Part shown: positions 27,193 through 35,848 of the stretch, in pieces | Layout: every line of letters starts with the position of its first letter | Position numbering within the stretch: position 1 is the stretch's first letter | Origin: Candidatus Zixiibacteriota bacterium | GTDB lineage: Bacteria > Zixibacteria > MSB-5A5 > GN15 > JAAZOE01 | Assembly (NCBI GenBank): GCA_036480375.1 | Contig: JAZGGI010000043.1 | Location: 1-49,254 of the forward strand | DNA length: 49,254 nt | Reading direction: 5' to 3' | The notes under the pieces: generated by a model | Seen by the model: only the letters and a program-made list of their open reading frames with translations | The model's database searches: none | What the model was told of the DNA's origin: nothing | Made by a program: the position numbers and the translations under genes

Positions 27193-27228
27193 ACAGAGGA
27201 TGAGAAGGAGGGAGCAATTTATTGCTGA

Positions 27229-27732
27229 TTAATAATAATGTATCGCGTCTATTTTGGTTCGCCCAGTTGAGGCCAATATATTTATCAACCCGAAATGAAT
27301 ATCATCGTCGGTCGTATAGGATATAAGCCAGACATATCCCGAGGCCGAAGCGGAACCATTGGGCCGATATATAAGGGTTTGACTGCCAAAAGTCGTTGCT
27401 AACAAAGCACATTCCTCGGGCAACGAATCTACAGAAATCACCGAATCGCCTGACTCGAAGGACTGGGATGACTGATTAATTATATCTTGAAAAAGCGTCA
27501 CGGTCTTGCTATCAGCGTCAAAATTTACCCCAAACGGTTGTTTCTGAGTAATCGCGTTGGATCGAGCTAATCTCATGGTCGATAACATTTCTTTGGTGGC
27601 AGATTTGAACTTGAGTCGTTCAATTGTGATTTTGAAGCGAGGTATCGCCATGGCCGAGATTACTCCGATTATCACCACGATTACCATCATTTCGACCATT
27701 GTGATTCCGCTAATTTGTCTAATTTTCTTCAT
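27229..27732 (-). CDS. GspH/FimT-like pseudopilin
   Basis: 167 aa. A short basic leader ends in SG before ITMVEMMVIVVIIGVISAMA, a class III prepilin signal with Glu at position 5 of the mature protein, to be cut by prepilin peptidase. The first mature residue is Ile rather than the common Phe, and TM replaces TL. The rest follows the GspH/FimT layout: KSATKEMLSTMRLARSNAITQKQPFGVNFD, then a small C-terminal beta domain. A minor pilin that primes fibre assembly is the likely role. It lies upstream of pilM on the same strand but is separated by a hairpin. Confidence 0.85.
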   Translation of the reverse strand: MKKIRQISGITMVEMMVIVVIIGVISAMAIPRFKITIERLKFKSATKEMLSTMRLARSNAITQKQPFGVNFDADSKTVTLFQDIINQSSQSFESGDSVISVDSLPEECALLATTFGSQTLIYRPNGSASASGYVWLISYTTDDDIHFGLINILASTGRTKIDAIHYY

Positions 27733-28124
27733 AATTGCACCGCCTTATTCCAATTCCTGAAAACAAGCCCATAATTCTGCCTATGCACATGCAACTATTA
27801 TGCCGTCGACAAATCAAATACTCGCGGTTTTGCTACCCCCCTATCTTATTGAATGGCCTTACTTAACACTAATTGCTTAAAGTTATTTATAGGGAAACCG
27901 GGTTTATTATACCAAAAATATATTGCGACATTCCCATACATATAGATGTCCACCAATTGCGGGATATTATATTGTCTAATCGCAATTGTTGTGAGATTCT
28001 TATTTTTGAGATTAAATAATAAGTCGGCATTTGGAACAAAGTCATAACCTGAGCCGGTTTATAAGTGCTTTACCGGGGGAAATTAATGCGTATAATCAAG
28101 GTGCAACCATAAAGGCGGGACATA
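27733..28124. other. Intergenic region between divergent genes
   Basis: 392 bp with no credible ORF. It must hold promoters for the pseudopilin and the PKD/dockerin gene. I see no distinctive repeat or regulatory motif. Confidence 0.4.
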
Positions 28125-29060
28125 TTGGATTTTGCTCGACGATTAAGTTTTTTGATCTTATCAACAGTTATCTTAATTCTATCATCCGAAGCACTTGCCC
28201 AAAAATCAATTTTGAATTCTGAAGTTCCTTTTGAAGTGAATTTTTTCGATATGTCGGATATGCTGGCGACTCAATGGAGTTGGGATTTGGGAGACGGAAC
28301 GACTTCAACTCTACAGAATCCTTCCCATACCTATAACGATCCCGGAATCTATGACGTAACCCTGACGATCACTACGGAATGGGGTGAGATTGCGGATATT
28401 GAATCCAACTACATAGTTGCTCTGGCCGATACTATGATCTATGCGACCGATTCAGTGTATGCCGGCCAGACCGGGATAATTTCTGTCGAGCTAACTAATT
28501 CTATGAATTTACAGAGCATGAGAGTTCCGATAGACATTTCCAAAGCGTCTACAAATCTAACGATTGATTCAATTTCCGTGAGCGGTACGCGCGCCGATGA
28601 ATTCACAGTCACCAAAACGGCGGCAACAACCGACGGCAAAAAGAAGGTTTATCGCATTTATTCATATTCCGATTTAATTTCTCCTGGCGAGGGAACAATC
28701 GCCCGGTTTTATATTGGAACCGACTCATTGAGTATTGGCGGGCAGCCGAACATTATCGATACGGTAACTCTTGGCACGTACGGTCCTGAGATGAATTCCG
28801 GGGAGGTCTTATACATTCATATTATTCATAGCGGCGCAATTTATATTTATAACGTTTTGCGCGGGGACGCCAATAATGATAACATGTTAAACGTCGGGGA
28901 TCCCGTTTATTTAATCAATCATATTTTTAGGGACGGAGCCGCTCCGATAACCATTGAATCAGGCGACGCGAATTTTGATGTCGTCATAAATATCGCCGAC
29001 GCTGTTTTTCTTATAAATCACATCTTCAAAAACGGTCCACCACCAATAGAATTTGAGTAA
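28125..29060 (+). CDS. Secreted PKD-domain protein with dockerin-type tail
   Basis: 311 aa from a TTG start; GGCGGG lies 5 nt upstream and no in-frame ATG is near. Signal peptide LSSEALAQ. Residues of about 30-100 form a PKD domain (WSWDLGDGTTSTLQNPSHTY ... PGIYDVTLTI). About 105-240 resembles a cohesin-like sandwich (AGQTGIISVELTNSMNLQSM ... GEGTIARFYIG). The last 65 residues are a double dockerin loop (GDANNDNMLNVGDPVYLINH; GDANFDVVINIADAVFLINH). Probably an extracellular surface or matrix component. The dockerin closely resembles the tail of the M14 peptidase at 1555-3174, so both may share an anchoring route. Convergent with the HAD gene. Confidence 0.82.
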   Translation: MDFARRLSFLILSTVILILSSEALAQKSILNSEVPFEVNFFDMSDMLATQWSWDLGDGTTSTLQNPSHTYNDPGIYDVTLTITTEWGEIADIESNYIVALADTMIYATDSVYAGQTGIISVELTNSMNLQSMRVPIDISKASTNLTIDSISVSGTRADEFTVTKTAATTDGKKKVYRIYSYSDLISPGEGTIARFYIGTDSLSIGGQPNIIDTVTLGTYGPEMNSGEVLYIHIIHSGAIYIYNVLRGDANNDNMLNVGDPVYLINHIFRDGAAPITIESGDANFDVVINIADAVFLINHIFKNGPPPIEFE

Positions 29061-29106
29061 GCGCATCACATGTTCAGATAAATCGAATGGGCATCATCAT
29101 AATAAT

Positions 29107-29742
29107 TCAAAAGATTGACTTCAGGCCGAGTATATTATCCAGCAATAAATCAGGATTATATTTCTCTAATTTGTCATTGCCAAAAGGAGATTGTATCGCG
29201 ATTACTTTCATATTAATGCTCTGGGCCGCGACAATATCGTTAATTGTGTCGCCGACCATAATTGAATCATTCGTGTCTGCATCAAGGCGTTTGAGCGCAA
29301 GATTTAATAAGTCGGGAGCCGGTTTTACGTTTTTAACTTCATCACCGGAAACGGCAATTTCGAAATATTTATCCCATCCGAATTTTTCTAATATCGCCGT
29401 TGTATGATGAGAAAATTTGGTTGTGGCAATCGCCAGTTTATAATTTGATGAAGACAAGTATCGAATAATTACCTCAGCCCCGTGAATCGGAACAGTTGAC
29501 TTTACGACAGATTGCCGAGCCCGTTCCTGAAATAAGGCTTTTAATTTATCAAGCGGAGCATCGCAAAAAGCGGGGAACATTTGATCCAGCGGGTACCCGA
29601 TGAAACGCTTAATCTCTTCCGGTTTCCGCTCCGGTTCACCGGATTGGGCGAGAGCATAATTGGTCGCCTCGATAACTCCTTCGGACGAATCAATCAAAGT
29701 CCCGTCAAGATCGAAAATTATAGATTTAATTTCTTCAAACAT
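29107..29742 (-). CDS. HAD-superfamily phosphatase, phosphoglycolate-phosphatase-like
   Basis: 211 aa from the ATG at 29742; the frame continues to an upstream TTG, but that TTG is itself the -35 box of a plausible promoter. HAD motifs: I, IIFDLDGTLID (nucleophile Asp11, acid Asp13); II, LAIATTK; III, the Lys in VKNVKPAPD; IV, IMVGDTINDIVAAQ. A four-helix cap at about 18-85 places it in subfamily IA with Gph and PpaX. Substrate (phosphoglycolate, pyrophosphate or another small phosphoester) is not fixed by the sequence. No Shine-Dalgarno sequence; the mRNA may be leaderless. Confidence 0.85.
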   Translation of the reverse strand: MFEEIKSIIFDLDGTLIDSSEGVIEATNYALAQSGEPERKPEEIKRFIGYPLDQMFPAFCDAPLDKLKALFQERARQSVVKSTVPIHGAEVIIRYLSSSNYKLAIATTKFSHHTTAILEKFGWDKYFEIAVSGDEVKNVKPAPDLLNLALKRLDADTNDSIMVGDTINDIVAAQSINMKVIAIQSPFGNDKLEKYNPDLLLDNILGLKSIF

Positions 29743-29749
29743 AAATGCC

Positions 29750-29778
29750 AAAATAGCTATCGGATGACTCCGGGTCAA
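29750..29778 (-). promoter_or_regulatory. Promoter placing the HAD mRNA start at or next to its ATG
   Basis: On the minus strand TTGACC (29773-29778), a 17-bp spacer and TATTTT (29750-29755) lie 7 nt before the ATG at 29742. Transcription would begin at about the start codon, and no ribosome site is present. Confidence 0.5.
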
Positions 29779-30124
29779 TTGTAAACTAAAACTTTGCCTT
29801 CAACGCAAAGTTAATTTAACGCAACGAGATGGGCATAATTTGCATGCGAGTGCATATAAATAATCGAGTATTCTTATCGCCTTCTATTTACGCCTCGCTG
29901 CAAATTATTTTAAGATCGCTGTAAACAATTATCCGACAGCCGATATAAAAATTAAACAAAACTGTTCAAAATTTGAAACCAATTGCAAGTCTTTGGCGTT
30001 AAAGAAATAAGACGATAGAGTCATACGGCGGGACGTTTTTTTGCTTTATACCTGTTATAAATTGGCATATTGTTGAGTTTTGATTATATTCCAATTAGAC
30101 TATCATCGTGTTTAGGAGGATATA
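29779..30124. other. AT-rich intergenic region upstream of the S41 protease
   Basis: 346 bp without an ORF. It contains one perfect small hairpin (AACTTTGC/GCAAAGTT, 29790-29797 and 29805-29812) with no T-run. AGGAGG precedes the protease start. No clear promoter pair could be fixed. Confidence 0.4.
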
Positions 30125-31993
30125 ATGTTTGATCTTCGCAGATTTTTACTTCAGCTTACGGCTTTATTCGTTTTTGCAATGGGGTTGTTGTGGGTTTCCG
30201 GTTCGGGAATAGCCCTGCAAACATCCAGCGCCGAAGAAGAAGATATTTATCAGCAATTACATAATAATTTCGCAGTTAATAGCGATATGATTATCGCTGA
30301 CACGATCAATATTGACGCGAAAGAAAAAGCTCCCCAAACACATGATGATGATCCTGAAAGCCCGGAGACTCTATATAAGAATATCAAAATTTTCAACAAC
30401 ATGGCCTACCATATTAAGAATCGATACATGGAAGAGGTCGATGTCAAGAAATTGATTCGGTCGGGTATTAAGGGAATGCTTGCGGATCTCGATCCGTTTT
30501 CGGTTTTGCTGGAAGAAAGCGGTTACGAAAATCTCATGGAATCGACTCACGGTAAATATGAAGGGCTTGGAATATCTATTGACAGTCGTGGTGAACGTAT
30601 CCGGATTATTACTCCAATGGAAGGCACCCCGGCCTACCGCATGGGACTTCAGGCGGGAGATATTATATGGGAAATCGAAGGCAAACCAACACTGGATATG
30701 GATTCCCGTGAGGCGGTCAACATGATGCGTGGTGCGGCCGGTACATCTGTTAATATAAAAATTAAGCGTGAAGGCGTGTCGGAACTTCTTGAATATGAGA
30801 TAGAACGGGCTGTTATTGAGCTCAAATCGGTCAACTATTACGGTTTTATCGAAGGGACCAATATCGGCTATGTCAGGCTTTCACGATTTGCCGAAGAAAC
30901 GGACCGGGAGCTTCGTGAAGCATTTGCTGATTTAGCGAATGAAAAACCGATGGAAGGCGTAATATTTGATCTCAGGTCAAACGGCGGCGGCCTCCTCCAT
31001 CAGGCGATTGAAACGGCCAACCTGTTTTTAGATAGCGCTCAACTGGTAGTTTTCACCCGCGGCCGCGATATTGGGTCGGAACGATACTATAATACCGACA
31101 AATCGCCCGTTTATCCGGAAGGTAAAGTCATCGTATTGGTCAACGGCGGTACCGCGTCGGCCTCAGAAATCGTCGCGGGCGCAATTCAGGATTGGGATCG
31201 GGGCATTATTATGGGTCAGGAAACTTATGGCAAAGGATTGGTCCAGCAGGTTTTCCCCGTGGGACCCGACCGAAGCATAGCCTTAAAATTGACAACCGCG
31301 AAATATTATATCCCTTCGGGACGATGCATTCAGCGGCTGGAAAGAAATCATAAACGAGGGTCAGAGGCATTTAATGAACAAATGGACGAGGAATCTGATT
31401 CGGATAGTCTGGTAACCGAGGAGGGAAAAGAACTATTTTATACCAATGGCGGACGCGAAGTTTTTGGCGGTGGCGGCATCTATCCGGATATGGTAATTGA
31501 ACCGGAGCTCTGGTATCCAATAGAGATGAGTTTGAGCGGGCAATCAATGTTTTTTGATTTTGCGATCAAGTACTCCGCGGTTCACCCTGAAATTGACTGG
31601 AATTTTGAAGTAACCGACAAGATTTTAGAGGAATTCAAGCAGTTCCTAAAGGAAAAAGATTTTACGTATAAAACTGCTCTCGAAGCGTCCCTCGAAGATT
31701 TGAAAGATATAATCAGCGAAGAAGATAAGGAAGATTTGTTCAAGCCATCGATTGAAAATCTTGAGGCTTTGATTGAGAAAGAAAAAGAAGTCGATTTAGA
31801 ACGGTCCGTAGATTATATCAAACGTTCCGTTAAAAGAGAAATCTTTGCCAAGCTTTACGGCCAGCGCGGACTGTACGAGGGCATTATTCATAAATATGAT
31901 CGGACAGTCTTGAAAGCTCTGGAATTGATTCTTGATGATGAAAAATTCACCAATACGATTAGGGACGGCTCCAGGAGCAAGGCTGAATTATAA
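30125..31993 (+). CDS. C-terminal processing peptidase (S41 family)
   Basis: 622 aa. An N-terminal signal or anchor helix (FVFAMGLLWVSGSGIAL) places it in the periplasm. An S41 N-terminal helical region (YHIKNRYMEEVDVKKLIRSG ... DPFSVLLEE) precedes a PDZ domain at about 135-220 (YEGLGISIDSRGERIRI ... GLQAGDIIWEIEGK). The protease core shows the Ser/Lys dyad with a third residue: Ser345 in GGTASASEIVAG, Asp356 in QDWDRG, Lys370 in YGKGLVQQV. A roughly 190-residue C-terminal extension, acidic and helical, exceeds the usual 400-450 aa CtpA length. It cleaves C-termini of envelope proteins. Followed by a strong bidirectional terminator. Confidence 0.92.
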   Translation: MFDLRRFLLQLTALFVFAMGLLWVSGSGIALQTSSAEEEDIYQQLHNNFAVNSDMIIADTINIDAKEKAPQTHDDDPESPETLYKNIKIFNNMAYHIKNRYMEEVDVKKLIRSGIKGMLADLDPFSVLLEESGYENLMESTHGKYEGLGISIDSRGERIRIITPMEGTPAYRMGLQAGDIIWEIEGKPTLDMDSREAVNMMRGAAGTSVNIKIKREGVSELLEYEIERAVIELKSVNYYGFIEGTNIGYVRLSRFAEETDRELREAFADLANEKPMEGVIFDLRSNGGGLLHQAIETANLFLDSAQLVVFTRGRDIGSERYYNTDKSPVYPEGKVIVLVNGGTASASEIVAGAIQDWDRGIIMGQETYGKGLVQQVFPVGPDRSIALKLTTAKYYIPSGRCIQRLERNHKRGSEAFNEQMDEESDSDSLVTEEGKELFYTNGGREVFGGGGIYPDMVIEPELWYPIEMSLSGQSMFFDFAIKYSAVHPEIDWNFEVTDKILEEFKQFLKEKDFTYKTALEASLEDLKDIISEEDKEDLFKPSIENLEALIEKEKEVDLERSVDYIKRSVKREIFAKLYGQRGLYEGIIHKYDRTVLKALELILDDEKFTNTIRDGSRSKAEL

Positions 31994-32017
31994 ATGAGGT
32001 AAATAAAAGACTCGGAT

Positions 32018-32048
32018 AAAAAAACCCGCCTATCACGCGGGTTTTTTT
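32018..32048. terminator. Bidirectional rho-independent terminator
   Basis: Perfect 12-bp inverted repeat AAAAAAACCCGC/GCGGGTTTTTTT with a 7-nt loop between converging genes; it has a T-run on both strands. Confidence 0.9.
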
Positions 32049-32062
32049 ACACGGTTTATCGG

Positions 32063-32518
32063 CTAAACAGAATCGGCGTTAATTGTATCCCTAATCGGCG
32101 GCGCCGGGTTATCGATTCGGGGCTCAATCTTTTTTAACAACCAGACTTCGTTTTCTTTCTTGAGCGTTATGGTGATTTCTTTTACGGTCCCGGCAGGGCC
32201 GGAGACCGAGCAATCAATTCGAGCCGCGTCATTTCTGTAAAATATTTGCCTTCCGGTAAATCCGATGAATTCACTCAAATCATCGTCGTAGATAAAATCT
32301 AAGATGGTCTCCGTGGATGTGCCGGCTGAAGGCGCCTCGCTGCACAACAATGAATCAAGGTAAATTGGGTCGCGAGCCTTAATAACATTTTCAATAGCCG
32401 TTATAGAATCTTTTATCAGAGGGATTTCATCGCGGGTAACAATGTCCTCCTGGCACCCCGGGATTGATATTAATATGAAAGCCGCAAAAAATATTTTTAG
32501 AATAAGTGACTTTTCCAT
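32063..32518 (-). CDS. Lipoprotein of unknown function
   Basis: 151 aa with lipobox SIPGC. The mature part has a helix-rich start (IKDSITAIENVIKARDPIYLDSLL) followed by strands (KEITITLKKENEVWLLKKIEP). The layout resembles NTF2/DUF4878-type lipoproteins, in which a small cone-shaped domain ends in a WxLKKI strand; this is a weak similarity by eye. It starts 2 nt after the stop of the 450-aa secreted protein and is likely co-translated with it and rlmN. Function unknown. Confidence 0.7.
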   Translation of the reverse strand: MEKSLILKIFFAAFILISIPGCQEDIVTRDEIPLIKDSITAIENVIKARDPIYLDSLLCSEAPSAGTSTETILDFIYDDDLSEFIGFTGRQIFYRNDAARIDCSVSGPAGTVKEITITLKKENEVWLLKKIEPRIDNPAPPIRDTINADSV

Positions 32519-32520
32519 TG

Positions 32521-33873
32521 TTAATACCTTACGATTATGAAGTCTAAATTGTTCCGATGCCGTCTTTCCGCAAACGCTCCCCCCACGACCGAACGAATCA
32601 GATAATTGGCCAGGTAGGGTTCCTGATAGCCCTGATAAGTTTCCAGATTTGATGTGACGGATTCGAGGAGTGATTTAATATCCTTGAGCAGATCATCGGT
32701 CAATCCGCTTTGGCGAGCGATTTTCATTATTTCTATTAAGTCTTTAGGGGAAATACTCGGTACCTCGGTTTGGAGCAGCCTGATTTTTTCCTCGATATTT
32801 TCATGCACTCCGGTAAGACGAGCTTTTTCATATCCACGCACGGGATCTAATGAGAAAGTAAAAAGAACAATATCTTTGTTTTTCTCGTAAGCGCCCAATG
32901 ATAATCGAGGCATGAAAAAATCACCGCCCTGGACTATCCATTTGACTGAATTCAAATTTGATAATACTTTGCCGAAATCAGTTGACTCTAATCCTGAAAG
33001 ACTACCGGGTTCTGTCCAACTTTCATTGAGTAATGATAAAAGTACAAGTGTTCGCAGGGCCTTAGAACCTTTTTGTTCCGGATTAATTCCGGTTTCTGCC
33101 AAAATTTCATCAAGCTTCGCCTTTCCCTTTGATTTATACCAGGCTTGAAATGATTCTGTCGCAATGTTTATCTGAGGCCGTATCTGAAAGCCTTCATTTT
33201 CACTAATGGCAACCAGACGGGGCTTAAGGTCTTCCTGATCTTCCGGAAATAATCCTTCCGACCGTAATCTGTCTATAATCGAGTAAGATGAACGAAGGTC
33301 AACTCTAAAAATGGTTCCGATCTCATCCACAGTTTTTTGCCGAGCCAGCAAATACAATAGCAAGCGCGGATATTCAAAAAAGATATCCTGATAATTCAGG
33401 ATGCCGTAGGCCGGTCCAGGGCTATGTTTTTTGGCATCGTATTGATCGGCTCCTCCGATTGCGGTAACCGTAGTATTGAAAGATTGCAGAGTTGAATCCT
33501 GAATCGTGTCGGATTCAAGAGGATTGTCGTATTTCCAGCGAATTAGCAAGCGCGATTTTGACCGCCCAAACGAACCGGGCAATTCGTAGTAGAATCGATA
33601 TTCATTTGTTGATTTGGGCGGAACAATAAAAGTAGTATCAAATCCAGTTCTTTCGAGACCGGAGAGATAATGGTTTTCATACTTTATGAAATACTCCGCG
33701 CTAACTCTCGCGGTGTCATTTCTATTATTCTCAATCGGAATTTTCAGGTACCGAAGTCCCCACAAATTTCTATCCATGCTGATCTTTTTTACAAATATCT
33801 TTTGCGCCTCGGACAAAGAAGAACATGTTCCGATTATAAAAATCAAAACTATCGAAAAAAACTTCATTCGCAT
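32521..33873 (-). CDS. Secreted protein of unknown function with beta-sandwich and helical domains
   Basis: 450 aa, signal peptide ending SSLSEAQ. Residues of about 25-130 look like a beta sandwich (YLKIPIENNRNDTARVSAEYFI ... NEYRFYYELPGSFG). The remainder is mainly helical. It includes a segment shaped like a winged helix (RLLLYLLARQKTVDEIGTIF then SYSIIDRLRSEGLFPEDQE), odd for an exported protein. I recognise no family. Its ATG overlaps the 3' end of rlmN by 10 bp, with AAAGGA upstream inside rlmN, so the two are translationally coupled. Together with the lipoprotein after it, it may form an envelope pair. Confidence 0.7.
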   Translation of the reverse strand: MRMKFFSIVLIFIIGTCSSLSEAQKIFVKKISMDRNLWGLRYLKIPIENNRNDTARVSAEYFIKYENHYLSGLERTGFDTTFIVPPKSTNEYRFYYELPGSFGRSKSRLLIRWKYDNPLESDTIQDSTLQSFNTTVTAIGGADQYDAKKHSPGPAYGILNYQDIFFEYPRLLLYLLARQKTVDEIGTIFRVDLRSSYSIIDRLRSEGLFPEDQEDLKPRLVAISENEGFQIRPQINIATESFQAWYKSKGKAKLDEILAETGINPEQKGSKALRTLVLLSLLNESWTEPGSLSGLESTDFGKVLSNLNSVKWIVQGGDFFMPRLSLGAYEKNKDIVLFTFSLDPVRGYEKARLTGVHENIEEKIRLLQTEVPSISPKDLIEIMKIARQSGLTDDLLKDIKSLLESVTSNLETYQGYQEPYLANYLIRSVVGGAFAERRHRNNLDFIIVRY

Positions 33874-34913
33874 ATATATCCTTTCTGACCCGCTAATTGA
33901 CCGCAGGCCGCGGCAATATCTCCACCTCGACTTTGCCGAACGGTAACAGCCGGCGCCCGGGGGTATAATATTTTGGCGAATCGATCAACATCTTCACTCG
34001 CGGGAGACTCCCATTTATTGCCATCAATCGGATTGTAAGCCAGTAAATTAATTTTACACGGAATCCCCCGAATAAGTTTGGATAAATTTATCGCGTGCTC
34101 ATCGCCGTTATTGACGTTTTTAATTAATATGTATTCAAATGTCACCCGCCTTGTCCTGACCTCGGTCCATTGTTTCACGGCTCCCATCAAATCACTCAGG
34201 TTATAAGATTTGGCAATCGGCATAAGGCGTTTCCTGAGATTATCATCGGCAGCGTTTAGTGATATCGCCAGATTAGCTTTGGAGCCGGATTCGGTCAGTT
34301 TATTAATTCCGGGAACGATTCCAGCCGTGGAGACCGTTATTCTTTTGGCGCCGAGCATGAATCCCAGCGAATCCGTTAGTATATCAATCGAGGCCAGAAC
34401 GTTATCTATATTCAGCAAAGGCTCCCCCATCCCCATAAAAACCAAATTGTCAAAAGCGTCATGGCTGAATATTTTGCGGATGAACATAACCTGTCCGACA
34501 ATCTCCCCTACGGTCAGGTTGCGCCTAAATTCCAACTGACCGGTAGCGCAAAACTTACAGTTAAGAGCGCAGCCGACTTGAGATGAAATACAATAGGTCA
34601 TCCGGCCTGAGTTTTCATCGGGGATTAAAACCGATTCTATGACCTCATTATCCTCGAGGCCCAAAAGAAATTTGGTGGTACCATCACTTGATTTGCGGGA
34701 GTCAATTTCCAGGGGAATCCTCACCCGGTATTTTTTCATAAGGAATTTTTGCAGTTCTTTGCCCAGATCGGTCATTTGGGTGAAGTCAAAGACGTTATTT
34801 TTGTAAATCCATTTATAAAGCTGGCGGCCCTGGAATGGCTTCTTGCCAATGGATTCCATCAATTGTTCAAAATCTGACCGCGATAGTCCGCATAAATTTA
34901 CCGCCGTATTCAT
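33864..34913 (-). CDS. rlmN: 23S rRNA/tRNA (adenine-C2)-methyltransferase
   Basis: 349 aa. A radical-SAM enzyme that methylates A2503 of 23S rRNA and, in some bacteria, A37 of tRNA. The N-terminal accessory domain (GKKPFQGRQLYKWIY) is followed by the cluster-binding CALNCKFC with Cys115, Cys119 and Cys122, the GMGEPL SAM-binding loop, and a C-terminal AACGQLA carrying the methyl-accepting Cys. Full length. No Shine-Dalgarno sequence is visible, and TATAAA lies 4 nt before the ATG, so a very short or absent leader is possible. It overlaps the next gene by 10 bp. Confidence 0.95.
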   Translation of the reverse strand: MNTAVNLCGLSRSDFEQLMESIGKKPFQGRQLYKWIYKNNVFDFTQMTDLGKELQKFLMKKYRVRIPLEIDSRKSSDGTTKFLLGLEDNEVIESVLIPDENSGRMTYCISSQVGCALNCKFCATGQLEFRRNLTVGEIVGQVMFIRKIFSHDAFDNLVFMGMGEPLLNIDNVLASIDILTDSLGFMLGAKRITVSTAGIVPGINKLTESGSKANLAISLNAADDNLRKRLMPIAKSYNLSDLMGAVKQWTEVRTRRVTFEYILIKNVNNGDEHAINLSKLIRGIPCKINLLAYNPIDGNKWESPASEDVDRFAKILYPRAPAVTVRQSRGGDIAAACGQLAGQKGYICE

Positions 34914-35015
34914 AAGCTTTATAATTTACCGTAAATATACGAGCCAAACAAGTTCAAAAACTGGACTAAAGTCCGGACTGTTTTGATTCCGAATCATAAT
35001 CATAGGAGGCAAAAA

Positions 35016-35210
35016 ATGTTTATCAATTCGGTATCGATATTTCATTCCGCGATTCAGCTACTGGAGCGCGGAACGGGAAAAATAGAAAAAGACGAAATCG
35101 CGTCCGGGTACGTGGATTTGAGCAATGCCGAACGAACGGCCGAAGCCGGGAGCCATGCCATCCGAGTCGAGGATGAGATGTACCGGTCTTTCCTCGATAT
35201 TTTCGCCTGA
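35016..35210 (+). CDS. Small 64-aa protein, weakly like a flagellar rod/hook C-terminal segment
   Basis: The ATG at 35016 has a strong AGGAGG 6 nt upstream, which makes this short ORF credible. The protein is soluble and helical: FINSVSIFHSAIQLLERGTGKI, then a YVDLSNAERTAEAGSHAIRV helix and a terminal DEMYRSFLDIFA. The last part recalls the C-terminal helix of FlgC/FlgG rod proteins (VDLxxE ... ANxxxIxxxDEMxxxLLDI), but it is far too short to be one and no flagellar genes are present. It may be a stand-alone derivative or coincidence. Single gene between rlmN and phaR. Confidence 0.6.
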   Translation: MFINSVSIFHSAIQLLERGTGKIEKDEIASGYVDLSNAERTAEAGSHAIRVEDEMYRSFLDIFA

Positions 35211-35244
35211 AAATCAATATATTTTCAAGTGACGACTTTTTGCA

Positions 35245-35811
35245 TCAAGATGAGATTGTCTTCTCGATCTTATTTAATTTCCGCGACAGGCGATCAACTT
35301 TCTTTATGAGCTTATCGAAATCTGATTTCATCACCAGCGGAAAACTCTCGATACCCTTGTCGAGTCCCCGAGATAATTTTTCCCTGGTGTCTTTGGCAGT
35401 TTTTTCCGCTTTGGCTAAAAGTTCCATAACCGCCTCTTTTTTATCCGACTTGGAAAGCTCCCCGGATTTAACCAGAGTCTCGATTAATTCTTCCGCTTTC
35501 TTTTTGGTTATATTAACCAGTCCAATTCCGGCCAGAGCCGTGTTTCTCAGGATATTCATGGATCGGCGACCTCCTATTTTAATAACCGTTTGCAATAAAT
35601 CCAGCGACAGGTCCGCATCGCGCCAGTTGTGAACCTGTTCGCCTATGACCGCCGTGAGAACCGATAAGGTTATGTCTTTCCCGGTGGAATTATCGATGAC
35701 GACAAATGACTTATTTTGCCTGACCATCAACTCCAGGTTGGGGATAACGATAAATTCCCGGGTTTCGGTATCGTACAAGCGGCGGTTTTTGTATCGTTTA
35801 ATTATCTTCAT
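35245..35811 (-). CDS. phaR: PHA/PHB synthesis repressor-like DNA-binding protein
   Basis: 188 aa. Residues 1-60 match the PHB accumulation regulator DNA-binding domain: IIKRYKNRRLYDTETREFIVI, then VVIDNSTGKDITLSVLTAVI. The C-terminal 120 residues are helical with a phasin-like heptad pattern (EKTAKDTREKLSRGLDKGI, ending KLIKKVDRLSRKLNKIEKTI), suggesting oligomerisation or granule binding. In known systems PhaR represses phasin and synthase genes and releases DNA on contact with PHA. No PHA genes are in the window, so the regulon is unknown. The gene has no ribosome site and a promoter abutting its ATG, with a palindrome in the spacer. Confidence 0.85.
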   Translation of the reverse strand: MKIIKRYKNRRLYDTETREFIVIPNLELMVRQNKSFVVIDNSTGKDITLSVLTAVIGEQVHNWRDADLSLDLLQTVIKIGGRRSMNILRNTALAGIGLVNITKKKAEELIETLVKSGELSKSDKKEAVMELLAKAEKTAKDTREKLSRGLDKGIESFPLVMKSDFDKLIKKVDRLSRKLNKIEKTISS

Positions 35812-35817
35812 ATTCTA

Positions 35818-35845
35818 AATATAGTGCACTGCACAATATTGTCAA
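35818..35845 (-). promoter_or_regulatory. phaR promoter producing a leaderless transcript
   Basis: Minus strand: consensus TTGACA (35840-35845), 16-bp spacer, TATATT (35818-35823), then only 6 nt to the ATG at 35811. The expected transcription start coincides with the start codon. Confidence 0.7.
35824..35834. promoter_or_regulatory. Candidate operator: perfect 11-bp palindrome in the phaR promoter spacer
   Basis: GTGCA-C-TGCAC abuts the -10 box within the spacer. A bound repressor would block RNA polymerase. PhaR proteins are known to bind TGC-rich palindromes near their own genes, so autorepression is the natural inference. Confidence 0.6.
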
Positions 35846-35848
35846 CAC

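Noticed and set aside
29790-29812. Small perfect hairpin upstream of the HAD promoter
   Set aside because: Only 8 bp with no T-run and no gene ending nearby; not called as a terminator.
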